A stretch of DNA of 64,000 bases from Prinsepia uniflora (Eukaryota > Streptophyta > Magnoliopsida > Rosales > Rosaceae). The translations under genes and the position numbers were made by a program. The notes under the pieces are model-generated. The model searched no databases. It saw only the letters and a program-made list of their open reading frames with translations, and was not told the origin of the DNA. Shown piece after piece: positions 34,059 through 46,361 of the stretch; positions within the stretch are counted from its first letter, which is position 1, and each line of letters opens with the position of its first letter. The stretch lies in the NCBI GenBank assembly GCA_032719365.1, contig CM064870.1:23750738-23814737 (forward strand), given 5' to 3'.

Positions 34059-37020
34059 AGGTTTTGTGCGCTCTGCACGAGGTTTGGCTCCTAGAGTCTT
34101 TGGTTCGTCAACTTGGGTGTTGTGAGGCAACTGTGGATGTGATGTCTCGACGCGGAACAGCCCGTCAACAACCTGGATACGTGAGTGATAACGAGTAATT
34201 GTACGATAGCTAGTGGCTTAATTAGTGGCAGAAGTACGAGCGATTGGGTGATGTGTTGCCCAATACGCGGGGTGTGGTGAGATGTATGTCGGATTAGGGT
34301 TGGAGTAGTTAGCGTGTTTGGCGCTGGATATGCTCACTGATTGGACCATAGGGGCAGATGTATGCCAGCGTGATTAACCTGGATGGTAACCAGTTGCCTA
34401 CGATTGATGGTCGACTGGCCAGCATGTGGAGCCTGATGACAGCCTGTTGAGTTGGTGGTATACATGGGTCGAGGAGGCCGGTTGACAGTGGCCTGTTGGG
34501 CCGGATGGCCATTGGGTGACGATAGTATGGACTTATGACCATTTTATTAGATTTTTCGAGCTTGGACTTGTGCGGCTACAAGTAGCCAGATGCCTCGAGT
34601 GGTAGGGTTTAGAACTACTCTGAGATCTGAGGGATTCCCCCTAGCGATGGTTACTGGTTTACGTTTGCGACAACCTGTGTGGTGAGGTTGTTGGGAGCTA
34701 TTGGAGGCTGAGGGTTTGGATAACCCGAGTGATGATAAGGATGTAAGAAACCCTGTTGGGACAACTAGGTTGGTCAATGCGAGAACCTTGATGAGAAACC
34801 CCAGAGTAAGTGTTTAGTCTGGAAACTGTAAGTTGGGATTTGTGGTTAGTTGGTGGTTGTGATTGGGTCGATTTATGGCCGGATTAGAAATGGTGCTGCG
34901 AGATGCAGCCGAGGTAGTGGATGGTTGGTGGACGACTCTAGACGAGTCCAGTAAGACTGCGGCGTTGGTTGCGCATTAAGCTGCTCTGGATTATGAGGGA
35001 TGTCAGTTTCCCTGACTCGAGCTTAGATTGAGGGCTTTGGCTATGTAAGAGTGGAGGTTCGGGACTGGTGTGCGGTGAGCACAAGATAGAGGATGATGTG
35101 CCACGAGATGGGAGGCTTGTAATGGTACGATGGGCACATCACGAGTTGAGGTCGTGACCAGGCTTGAGATGCCAGTGTTTGGAAGGAATTATGAGCAGAA
35201 TTAGGAGGTGCGATGACCATTGGCAAGTCATGTTTCGGGATGAACTGACAGGATGCCGTTAGGTGAATCAGAGTAACGCAGCGAAAGCACAGTGGACTTA
35301 TGCTTTGTGTTGGATCGGGCTAGGTTGGTATGGTTAGGTTGACCCTAAGTGAGTTGGTTTTCGTAGCTACCGCAGGGTGCGACAAATAAGGTAGGGATGT
35401 TGGCTGTATCGGCATATGCCGGGAATGGCCTGAGATGATGCCGGGGTCGGTATTTGGTGACTCCTCGAGACTAGGGATTGACGACCTCGAGGGTAGTGAC
35501 TGAGGAGCCCGAGACGAGTAATCATTGACTGTGATCCCGAGAGTTGGTAACCCGTATGATAGTGATACTAGGAATTGAACCTCGGAAAGGTTGGGACACA
35601 ATCATCAGAAAGAGTGATGATTGCCATCCTTTTGGATATGCATAAACGATGTTAACCGACAGGTGAGTTGGTCAGTGAGTTGGTTTGGCTACCGACACGC
35701 GGTTGTGATCCGTATGAGTTGTGGATTTCCTAAGTATAGTAGAGAAGGTGACGTTTAGACAGTTAGTCTGGTGGTGGTATACTTGTTAAGGATGAAGTTC
35801 CCTGGCTGAAATCTCGGAATCAGGAGATGTTGAGTTAGACGATGAGATGTGTGTTGATTCCGAGTTGGTGTTAGATGTCGAGTATGAGAGATGGATACTT
35901 TGGAGTCGATTTGGGGATTCATTGAAGGAAATTGAAGGAACTTCAGGAATTGTGACCCCCTCCCCTTGGTCGTGGGCACGGGTGGATATGTTCGGGAGTA
36001 GAAAGAGTACTTGGTGACGCCGGGGAGTGGCCTGTGTGGCGAGTGTCAGGGGGATGGTGTTAATATGGATTAAGGTCGAATGACTTATGATGACATGGTT
36101 GAGAGACCATTGTGTGTTCCGATGAAGGATGACGGAAGGAAGCTGAGAATGAGCAACTATAACTGAGCAATAAGAGGTTATTGAAAGGAACACACAATCT
36201 AGACGTGCCTTTAGACGTGTTGAGTACTTTATCGATTTGATCCGACGTGGAGTGGTCTGATCATTTGTGGGAAGTGAAGGCGAAGTAGTGATCCAGTAGG
36301 TGGGATCCATTTAGGAGTGAGTAGATTAAGATTGGATCATTTCTGGCTCAGGTTGAGTTGTAACGACCCGTCCCAAATTCCGGGATTAGATTAGTCATTA
36401 ATCTTGATTAGTGGGATTTGATCGGTGGTTAGTAGGTCGAAATCGGACCAAAATATGCAAAATGACCGTTTTGCCCCTGGTCGTGGCAAAATGTTGACTT
36501 TTTGACTGGATGGTCAAACGGACTTTAAACCGATGACCGTGACGTAGTTCGGGGACATCACGAGTTCATAGACAGGTGGCACGTTCGATTCCGACATTCG
36601 TGGAGAAAGTTATGATGTTCGGAAGTTGAGGGGCATTTTGGTAATTTTGGTCAATTGGGGTCAAATGTTGACTTTTTGACCGGGAGGTCTGATGGAGGGC
36701 CAAGGGACCGTTACGTAGGTATCGTTGATACGAATTCAATGACAGGCGGCATGGCGAAAATCGGAGATTCGACGACGAAGTTATGGTCAAGAGAACGAAT
36801 TTACGAACCGAGGCTCGGATTAGAATAATAATTTAATATTGAATAGTGACCGATGACTGTGCACATCCGGATGAGTGACAAGTGTCACCCATCCCTTGTT
36901 TATAGCTCCTTGTTTCCCTCCAAACGCAATCATTCCTACACCATCATCACCCCTAATCATCATGTTCTCCATCATTTTCCTTTATTTTCTTTGAATTTTC
37001 TTCAAACCGGGCACAATTTT

Positions 37021-37044
<24 letters not shown>
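37021..37044 (+). repeat. 24-base G homopolymer in E4
   Basis: Uninterrupted run of 24 G, equal in length to the C run at 18419. Length is likely uncertain. Confidence 0.95.
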
Positions 37045-37051
<7 letters not shown>

Positions 37052-38761
37052 AACTGGGAGAATTGGCTCCCTTTCTCTGCCGTTCTTGAGAGAAAAATGA
37101 GAGATTGAATGACTGGAATAACAAGGGAAACACGAGGGGTTGTGCGTGTGATGAATTCTGGGTTTCGGATTTTTAGAAATTTTGGGGGGGAAAATTCAAT
37201 TGTTGCGAATTGAGCCGTGAGGAGTGGAATTGAAGCTTGAGTTAGCTTCCTGAGATCAGTACGAGTCGATCCACATAAAAAAACATGAAGAATTGGCAAC
37301 GTTTTGGCTCTGAACACACTTGGTGACAGAGGAGGAAATTCGAGGTTGAGTCGAGGAATTGGAGGCTTCGATGGATGAAATTGAGCTGGGGATTATGTTC
37401 CTGAGGATCCCACGATGCTTCTGGAAGGATCAATTGAAAGAAAACGGTTGTGATTGACGGACTTCCATGGTTGCACAGTGACGGCTATCGAGCTTGAGTC
37501 GTGGAGATTGAGCACTGGATTGAAGCAATTGAGTTGGGGGGAAATGTTTAACTGAGTCCATGGAAGCTTCTGGTTGAATCAATTTAAGGATATTGATCGA
37601 AATTGATGGGGTTCGAAGGATGAACAATGGACGGGTGTTCTTGGTGTTCATCATTGAATCGTGGGATTGTATGTAAGGTCTTGTGTAATCAATGTTACAG
37701 AACTTAAATTAAACTTAAGACGAAGCTAATCGAATGATCAATTGATGTAATTAAGGCTGAATTGATAGGATTGGAACCGGGTCGTATCGCGGGCAAATTG
37801 GACCCGTTTACCAGAGATACGGGTTAGATGGTGACACTGTAGCAGGCGCGTGAGTTTAACACGCAGCCACTCACGGCGGCACTTGACGGCGCGTGGGCAC
37901 GAATCTCGAGGTGAGGTCAACATGACTTCTGTCCTATGTAGTGTAACGAACATTTTGGGATTGGTTTCGTGTCGATCGGACACCGTTTCGATATTGTTCG
38001 GGACGTCCGAAGGTTTTAAATCAAATTTTAAAATAGTTAAAAATTCGGGAAAATTACGGGACTTTGATAGGATGTTAATAATGAGGTTAATGACCCTCTA
38101 ATGTGATTTGGACAGGATTGGGAGTCCCGGTGATAGTGGTGTTGGCCCGGGAGGGCCAATGGCACGCGTATCGAGGCAAACCGTTAAAACGGTCTGTGAG
38201 TGGACTTTTGTTTTCTAACCGTGATGCATGCATATATGATTTTAAATGCTTTATTATATGATTTGATATGTTGTGGCATGATTGGTATTTCAATCCGGTG
38301 ATTTCTCGATTTTCTCGGTTTTATGATTATTATATTATATCTTGGCACGATGATGAAATTGATGTTTTTGGGCTAGGCCCGGATTGAAAATGATATTTGG
38401 ACTCGGATTATGAGTCAGTGATTGATTTTATGGATTTACGTGCTCGTGGCAACTCGGGTTTACGGTTGCACGGATTTGCGTGAAAATGGTATTTTGGGCT
38501 TGTGACCCAAGTGAATAGTGATTTTGACTCGGATTTGGAGTCACATGTGAATATGATTAAATTGATGATTATGATTTTTAAAGTGAATCCTGGACATTAT
38601 TTTATGATGGTTTTGTGGAACTTGATGTGTGAAAGCTATGTCTCGGGTATAGGCCCTATTGAAATGTTTTAACTTGAGTTGAGACATAAATAATTTTAAA
38701 ATGAGATTACTGGATTTGGTGACCTGTTCCACATATACCATCCTCTGTGATTGATAGTCTC

Positions 38762-38920
38762 CTCCAGACGTCGTAGATCCTGGAGTAGTCACGATCCACT
38801 GCCTAGAGATGAGTAGCTCCGAGGGAGGCTCACTCGCAGGAGCGTGGGGTTATGATGATATCCTCTAGACGTCGTTGATCCTAGAGTTGATATCCCCTCA
38901 GACGTCGTAGATCCTGAGGG
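38762..38920 (+). repeat. Three hairpins with constant loop and covarying stems in E4
   Basis: CTCCAG (38762) pairs with CTGGAG (38780); CTCTAG (38863) with CTAGAG (38881); CCCTCAG (38895) with CTGAGGG (38914). The loop reads ACGTCGT(A/T)GAT(C) in all three. Stem sequences differ and compensate. Confidence 0.88.
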
Positions 38921-41256
38921 ATGTACTCGGACGTGAGACACCGAGTTGCACGCGTTGCATTGATATCGTGACGGGTTATATGGATGATGTGATTGTATGA
39001 TCATGATTTGATCCTATGGTAGTCAGCTTCTCGGATGAGACTGAGCCTGGATGTACCATTCGGATGGGTCTGAGCCTGGGGATGTGTTCGCCCAGAGGTG
39101 ACTGAGCTCGAGGGGGTTGAGCCCAGAGGTGTCTGTTCCCGAGGTAGTGACTGGATATTGTGCACTTGTGATTAGTGCTGATTGAGGTTATTTGTGATGA
39201 CGTACTGGTATTGAGTACGGGTTTTTGGTCTTTGTGGCCAGTGATTATGTTTTCACATGTGTTGGCTTGAGAGCCGGGATTTGATGTTTACAAAATGAAC
39301 TGATTTGGTAAACATGAGTTTTTTGGACCATGGGAAAATATGTTTTGATTTTATCGGTCCACTGTTCATACTTGAATGATTTCATACTATTACTCATGTT
39401 TTACGATATGCATGAAAGTTTGTGAAAACTGGAAGGTAAGAATATATTTTGATAAATGTTTTTATAAGAGGTCATTTTTGTCCACTCACATCTTTTGCTT
39501 TTAATGCCCTTCAGGTTGATTACGGATGCGATTGCAGTAGAGACTAGGACATTGTACACCTCCTCCATCGATCCTTGCGCACTCTGGATGGCCCGTTTGG
39601 GCAGTGATTCTTGGTTATCCCTTGTCTAACACCCTTGTTGGTCGGGAGCAGGGTACATTCCATGGTAATCCCGGGGGGACTGGGATGGGTCCTGTCATGA
39701 GTTGTTGTGGATCAGGAGGATCGTATGTGAGACATAGGTTGGATATCTTGACCATCTTGGAGTTGTGCAGGACGTGTGTGGTCTGTTGTTGCTTATGTAT
39801 GGGTATTGGACTTGGATCTAGTGCTGGGTCTGCCCTGTGTACGTAGTTGAGATGTGATTGGATTTCATATTGGTCGGGAGACCCAGGAGATCGGGAGACT
39901 CGGAATAGACTTGAGTTGGTGTTCATCGGAAGACGTGTTGGGCCTGAAGTGTTGGTCTAGCGTTCGATTGGACCGATGGACTTCAAAAGTGAAGCATGTT
40001 TGGCTTATAGTCGGATGGTAATCAGTATGTTTATGAGGAGGTTTTGTGTGCCCTGGAGATACATTGTGAGGGTGACGGGTACACTATGATGTTGTTGGTT
40101 GGACTTTGGATGTCGCAGTGCGTAGCTGATGCTGCTGTGGTTGAGTAGTGGACGTACCGTAGGATGACGTTGGAAGTACGTGAGGATATACTCTACGAGC
40201 TGTGTTAGAGGAATTCTAAAATATTTTTGTTTTATTCAAAGTTCGTAGGGTTGTCCTTGCGTGTGCTTGATGGTATGCACCGTGGTTCTAGTTGGTGGTA
40301 ATTGGTGCATGTACTTCAAATGTGTACATACTGGTTCTGCAGTGGTCGGAACCATGCCAATGTAATGGGACGTGCAGCGTGATGTTCTGGAAGAAATGGT
40401 GGTGATCGGCTCAGTGCCAAGGTATATTGTGGAAAGATGGAGGATCGGCGTAGTTTCGATATGATGGATTTTGACGAAGCATGTGGGCCGAATCAGGGTG
40501 ATTCCGAGCGGTTGATTGGTTATTGTAGGCTTCAGTGTTCGTATGAGCTGGATGCTCCGAGCCATGAGTGGCTGGTGGGACCCTGACATTGAGATGTATG
40601 CTCATGGTTAAACAGGTACGTGATAGGGTCCAGTTGCAAATAGGTAGTGTGGGACGTGGATGGTGTTCCCACATGTTGACTATGTTGGTGGTTATTGGAA
40701 CCACTTGGGAGATGATTGGTTGAATTAGGGGTATAGGCGAGTACGTTGTGACTCCGGTAGGGTCGGCGCGAATTGCTGATGGAAGTGGTACGGATATTGA
40801 AAAATAGAAGTACTAAGGTCGGTAGATGCCGTTTTACAATTTGATTACTCTGTTGACGGCAGACTTGCACGATGTACTGAGGTGATGGTACAAGGTTCGC
40901 TAGACTCGAGAATGAGTCTGAGATTGATGTGACTGGTGGTAGCGTTGTTGTGACGCACCTAATGTTAGTGGAGCCATGAGTGTCGGTTGGTGTGACGTTA
41001 GAGGTACCTTGGGTACGAGTTGGAATGTGTTGACCCTGATGAAGAATGGATGTTTTGCTAGATGGACTGAAACGGGGTAAATGGTTTGCTTGGCCGAGTT
41101 GGGGTGACAGTTTGAGCACTGTCAGGATAAGTTGGATTCACAGGTACTGGACACCGGGTAGGAGACCTAGGTGTAAGATCAGTTGGATTTCCCCCAGATA
41201 GTTACGGAAGTACAAGATTCAAAATTTCGGGAACAAAATTCTTTAAGGGGAGAGAT

Positions 41257-43010
41257 CGTAACAACCCATTCCGTAAATTGGGATTATGTTAGTGGTTAAT
41301 GACAGATTAGTGAAGTTAATCGGTGATTAGTTGGCTGATTTCGGACGGACGGTGCGAAATTATGGTTTTGCCCCTGGATTTGGGCAAACAGTTGATTTTT
41401 TTCGTTTGGGCCGTCAAATGGACTTTAACCAATGACTGTGAAGTAATTCGGGACGACACGAGTTCATAGACAGGTGGCACATCCGATTCTGACATTCGAG
41501 GAAAAAATTATGACGTTCGGAAGTTCAAGGGTATTTTGGTAATTTAGTTGAAAAATGACAAATTGGTCTTTTTGTTGTGCCCTGTTGCAATTGGACATGT
41601 GGTTGTTCTTGGGAATTGTGCCCACAACAAATTGGACACATGGCTGCCTCTAGATGGATTTGGAAGCCTCCTCACCGTCTCTAAACATTTAAAACATGGG
41701 TGCACGAGCTTGAGAGATGAAAAACAGAGTGTAGGTGCAACCGTGAGGTATCCACTCAGACATTTCCTTCAATCTTTCATCTATTGCCCATACTGTCTGA
41801 AGATAATTGAGAGAGTGAGACTAGACAAAGACATTGGTGGTGGCACGACGGTCCACGACGACGGGTTGAGGTTAGGAACGTATGAAAACCCGCGAAGTTC
41901 TGTTTTGCAATTAAAACTGATAACTCTTGTTCTCATGGGTTTTGATCGAGGTAGTTCCTGGGGAAGAGTTGCTGGAGGTCTAAGGAGTTGTTTGAGCCTG
42001 TTTTCGAGGCCAGGCTTGGACTGTACGTGAACCATCCATGAAACTTTCATTTAAGTTTCAAAAATGGCAGTTTCGGTTGTGTTAAGTGTTGATTGAATTG
42101 GTCTTTTGGATGAGGTTCCTGGAGTTACTAGCAAGCTATCAAGACTGAAACCACGGCTGGAGGTGGCCGGATTCACTGGAACTGAACGAAGAACAGTCGA
42201 CAGCTTGGACCTTGATCTGGAAGGTAACTTCTCATTCTTAAGTTTAGATTTTGACATCGTAGATGGGTAGATAATAATGAGATGAAGTTGTAGGACTAAT
42301 TAGAATTAAAAATGGACCGGAAACGAAGGAACTTTGGAGTTGAACCGCCTGCGCCAGTTCGGTCGAACTGGACTGGTTCGAACCTGTTTGGATCGAGTCG
42401 GCGAAAGGAAGAAGAGAATGAACAGTAAGGCGCATGGCTCCCAAGCGCAGCCCCTTTGGGCAGCGCATGAGGGCGCGTGGTACCTCCGATGGGGAATTGT
42501 TCAACATGTGAAATGATGTAATCGATGTAACGAACATTTTGGCATTGGTTTCGAGTCTATGTTTCGGGATGTCCGAAAGTTTTAGGGCTCGTTTAAAAAT
42601 AGCTAAAAGTTCGGGAAAATTAAGGGGCTTTAGTATGAACATTGTGAAATAGTTAGTGACCTTATTACGGGGTTTGGACAGGTTCGGGAAAGTCGGTCAT
42701 AGTGGATTGGCCGGGGAACGTCGTAAATGCACGCGTATCAAGGCAGCGGCGTAAATGGTCTATGAGTGGACTTTGCTTTCTAACTTATGATGCATGCATA
42801 TATGTTTTTATATATTTTCTATGTTGTGATTATGCTATTGATGATCTATGGTTTTGCACGTATTTCAAGATATTTACGAATTGCACGTTTTACGAGATTC
42901 GATTTTTTACTATGGTTTGATGACGGTTTTGATGATTTGATTTTGGGATTTGAAATACGATTTGATTTCAATGATTTCTAATGGATTTTGGAAGGTGATT
43001 TAGGTCTTTA
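41257..43010 (+). repeat. E2 3' LTR, left part
   Basis: Starts CGTAACAACCC, a T-to-C change at the first base of the expected TG. It follows the 5' LTR to the ATTTCTAATGG segment and stops at 43010 where E3 begins. CTTTA (43006-43010) should be one half of E3's target duplication. Confidence 0.85.
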
Positions 43011-43301
43011 TGTCAGGCCCCATCCCAATCCCCCCGGGATTAATGCGGGACGACCCTGATCCCGTCTGACATGGAGTGTCACACAAGGGAAATTTCAGAC
43101 CTTGGCCCTCTCGGATCATCAGAGTACTCCAGGATCCAGATGAGGTATGTGGTATCTCAGCCTCTGCTACAGTCCGCATCCGCTGTCAACCTGAAGGGCA
43201 GTCAAAACATTAAAAGCTGTGAGTGGACAAAACAAATCATTTATAAAAACATTTAATCGAGGACATTTGTACCCTTCACTAAAAAGCATGCATGCATTTG
43301 A

Positions 43302-46300
43302 TGTAACGACCTGTCCCAAATTCCAGGATTAGATTAGTGACTAATCACGATTAGTGAGCCTAATCCGTGATTAGTTGGGCAGAATCGGACGAACGATGTG
43401 AAATGACCGTTTTCCCCTCATGGTGGCAAAATGTTGGCTTTTCGATCGGGTGGTCAAACGGACTTTGACCGATGACCGTGACGCAGTTCGTGACGTCACG
43501 AGTTCATAGACAGGTGGCATGTTCAATTCCGACGTTCGAGGAGGAAGTTATGACGTTCGGAAGTTTAGGGGCATTTTGGTAATTTTGGTTAAAAGGGGCG
43601 AATAGTTGACTTTTTGACCAAGAGGTCCGATGGCCGAGGGCCGAAGACCGTTACGTAGATAAGGACGATACGAATCCATAGACAGGCGGCACGTTGAATT
43701 CGGACGTTCGACGGCGAAGTTACGTTTCACTGAAATTCAAGTGCACTATTGCACAAATTACGAAATAACTTAACTTTTGGACTCTAGTGGGCCCAGATAT
43801 TTGTCCTAATGCCCAATGGATGAGTGACAAGTGTCACCCATCCAATGGACACCATATTTCATTCATGCACCGTGCATTTCTTCTCCATTTCAAACACACA
43901 CCCAACACAACCTGATCTCACCCTTTTCCTCCCATCCGTGCAAACCAAAACCCATCCAATCTTCACCCATGACCAGGCAGAGGACCAGGGGGACTGAGGG
44001 AGCTGAGGTGGCCGGCCTGGATGGCCAGAACCGCCTTGGATATCGGCGTGGAGGCAAGAACCCGTGAGGTACCCGATTATGCCCATTTTAATCCATTTTC
44101 CATTTTTGACGTTTTGGATCGATTTTAATGGTTTTAATGAATCAAATAGGTTGTTAGGAAGTTATTAAGGAGGTTTCTATGGTGGTTGGACGGTTGTGAA
44201 GCCGTGGGTGATTTTTGGAAACTTTGAACCGTTTGGTTAAAAATCAAACCATAGGATTTAGGTGTTTTTAGGTTATTTTAAGGATTAGAATAGATAGGAA
44301 ACATGAAAATAGGAATTATAGGATTGATTGGGGTTGAAATCGGACCAAAACAAAGAGGGGAAAGCACTGAACCGGTCACGCCGGTTCAGCACAGTACCCG
44401 GCCAGTTCAAACCGGTTTTCCTGAGGTTGATGATGATGAATACTGATCTATGCACTCTTGGAGCGTGTGAGGGCGCGTGGTCCATAATTTGGGGAAGTGT
44501 TCAACATATGAAATCTTCTATTCGATGTAACGAAGATTTTGGGACTAGTTTCGCGTCAATCGGACATCGTTTCGATAGTTTTCGGGGTGTCGGAAGGTTT
44601 AGGGTCGGTTTAAAAATAGTTAAAAGTTCGGGAAAATTACGAGTCTTTGGTAGGAGGTTAATTAAGTAGTTAGTAACCTTCTATTAAAATTTGGACAGGT
44701 TTGAGAGTCCCGGTGATGGTGATCGGCTCGGAGAGCCGTATGGCACGAAAATCGAGGCGGCAGCTCGAACGGTTTGTGAGTGGACCTTGTTTTCTAAATT
44801 GGTGCATGCATAAATGTTTATTATATGTTTTCATACATGTTTGATGATGCCATGGGTTCATTTGTATGTGGTTACATATATGCACGTATTTCGAGGTTTC
44901 GGCCCTATACGGTGCCTATACGGGTCTGATGTCTTTATTGTTCTAAATGAAAAGGTTTTGGATTTCTAAAAGGATAAACTCGGGTATGAGACCCATTTGG
45001 TTTTGTCTCGGGCATATGACGCTATTTACGACTTTCGGGTCTAAATCGTGGTCGCGACGGGTGCTATGTGCACGACGATCGACGATACGACGCTCGCCTC
45101 CGGATTGGGATGTGTTCCTTCCGGAGAGGTCACGATGCACGATTCGTGGTCGGGCATTCTAGGGAGGCTCGACTTCGGAGTGCTGACGGTTCAGGATATC
45201 GATCGGTGATGAGTGCACCATGATCTTGTGATGGTCGCGTTGGTTGATACGTTCACGGCGACATGCCAGGATTGAGGGCGGTCCTGGATGGATGGTTGCA
45301 CACATCACTATGATCGGAGTCGTGACTGACCCTTAGATATCGGGCACGGTGCCCAGTTGAGTCATATGTTCGAGCATGAGACCCAGTTGTTTTACACTGA
45401 TGATTTTGAGTCAGGGACCCTAGATGGATTTCCAAGTTCATGGCGGTTTATGGGAACCGGCATGAACTCTGGAATGGTCATTGTGGTTCATGACGGTTTA
45501 TGGAAACCGGCATGAACCTTTGTCAGGTCATTCTGGTTCATGACGGTTTATGGGAACCGGCATGAACCCTGGTTAATGGATGTTATGGATCATGACGGTT
45601 CAAGGGAACCGGGCATGAATGTTTATGTTAAGTATATATATGTATTCATATACCTTCCTTTACTTCTATTATCTCCTCCGGGGAGGGTCGTTGGCCTGGG
45701 TGGACCCCGGAGTAGTCACGGAGCACCGACTGAATGGAGTCACCCCCCAGTTGGGTTCCTTACTCTCAGGAAGGCTATGATTACTATTACCTCGGGTAGG
45801 GTCAGTGGTCTGCAGACATTGATCTTGACTTTGAGAAGACTCGGATTGAGACCTGGGTAGCACGCGCGTAGCTTTGGAAACCGTGACAGGATTTTTTGTG
45901 TGAATTATATGTGTATATGATATAGATATGATATATGGATTGTGATATGTGGTATGCATAGGTGTGCACAGGTTTTGGGCAGTGGCCCGTATGGTCGTTT
46001 TCATGATGGTTATTTCATTATGGTTTTGGGCTTAGTTCCCATATATGGTTTCTTTGGTTAAACGGTTTTCGAATGCATGCATGCTTTTTAGTGAAGGGTA
46101 CAAATGTCTTCTCGTTAAAATTTTTTTATAAACTCTTTTTTTGTCCACTCATGGCTTTTAATGTTTTGACTGCTCTTCAGGTTGACATCAGATGTGGACT
46201 GTAGTAGAGACCGAGATATCACATGCCTCCTCCTGATCCTGGCGTACTCTGATAGCCCGGGAGAGCAAAGGTCAAAAATATCCCTTGTCTGACACTTCGT

Positions 46301-46361
46301 GTCAGACGGGAGCAGGTCATCCCGCATTAATCCCGGGGGGGGATTGGGATGGGTCCTGTCA
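43302..46361 (+). repeat. E5 5' LTR
   Basis: The cleanest complete LTR in the window. Order: TGTAACGACC; two related U3 blocks each with CATAGACAGG-(T/C)-GGCACGTT-like motifs (43505 and 43678); GTGACA-AG-TGTCAC (near 43826); a GC-rich stretch; bracket (44774-44785); GGGT/ACCC and GGGC/GCCC palindromes; the 50-bp array (45437-45620); a GC-rich hairpin CTCCGGGG...CCCCGGAG (45674-45711); ATGCATGCAT (46074); bracket (46143); CTTCAG; the GTCTGACAC hairpin (46287-46307); the terminal hairpin; CCTGTCA. Confidence 0.92.
45437..45620 (+). repeat. 50-bp-period palindrome array in E5
   Basis: Units start at 45437, 45487, 45537 and about 45588, giving a spacing of 50 bp. Each has arms TTCATG-N-CGGTT and AACCG-N-CATGAA with a 6-base loop (TATGGG-like). 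The fourth is slightly altered. The spacers between units are less conserved than the arms. Confidence 0.9.

Larger units (their letters stand above)
36359..39697 (+). mobile_element. E4: solo LTR in E2
   Basis: Begins TGTAACGACCCGTCCC and ends GATGGGTCCTGTCA, with perfect duplication TGAGT (36354-36358 and 39698-39702). 3,339 bp, the longest LTR of the family here. It contains a 24-G run, both brackets (38194-38205 and 39480-39491), and two palindrome arrays (38369-38542 and 38762-38920). Confidence 0.93.
34044..41256 (+). mobile_element. E2 internal region (interrupted by E4)
   Basis: Own parts are 34044-36358 and 39703-41256. After the primer site it shares with E1 and E5 a stretch reading CAACCTG then about 30 bases then ACGATAG-TAG. 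No plus-strand frame exceeds about 80 codons; longer minus-strand frames (41119-40532 and 36310-35786) are antisense and Thr/Ser/His-rich without known motifs. The end holds the polypurine tract GGGAACAAAATTCTTTAAGG (41230-41249). Confidence 0.7.
31263..43010 (+). mobile_element. E2: non-autonomous LTR retrotransposon (right end not in window)
   Basis: 5' LTR 31263-34043, primer site 34047-34058, internal region 34044-36358 plus 39703-41256 (about 3.9 kb), polypurine tract, and 3' LTR from 41257. The 3' LTR is cut at 43010 by E3 and its remainder lies beyond E3. Hand alignment of about 520 bp of the two LTRs (31521-32045 with 41521-42035) shows roughly 16 substitutions and one 9-bp gap, about 3% divergence, so it is younger than E1. 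No gag-pol motif was recognised in the internal region. Confidence 0.85.

Noticed and set aside
40532..41119. 195-codon minus-strand frame in E2 internal region
   Set aside because: Antisense, low-complexity composition, no recognised motif; likely chance in GT-rich sequence with few antisense stops.
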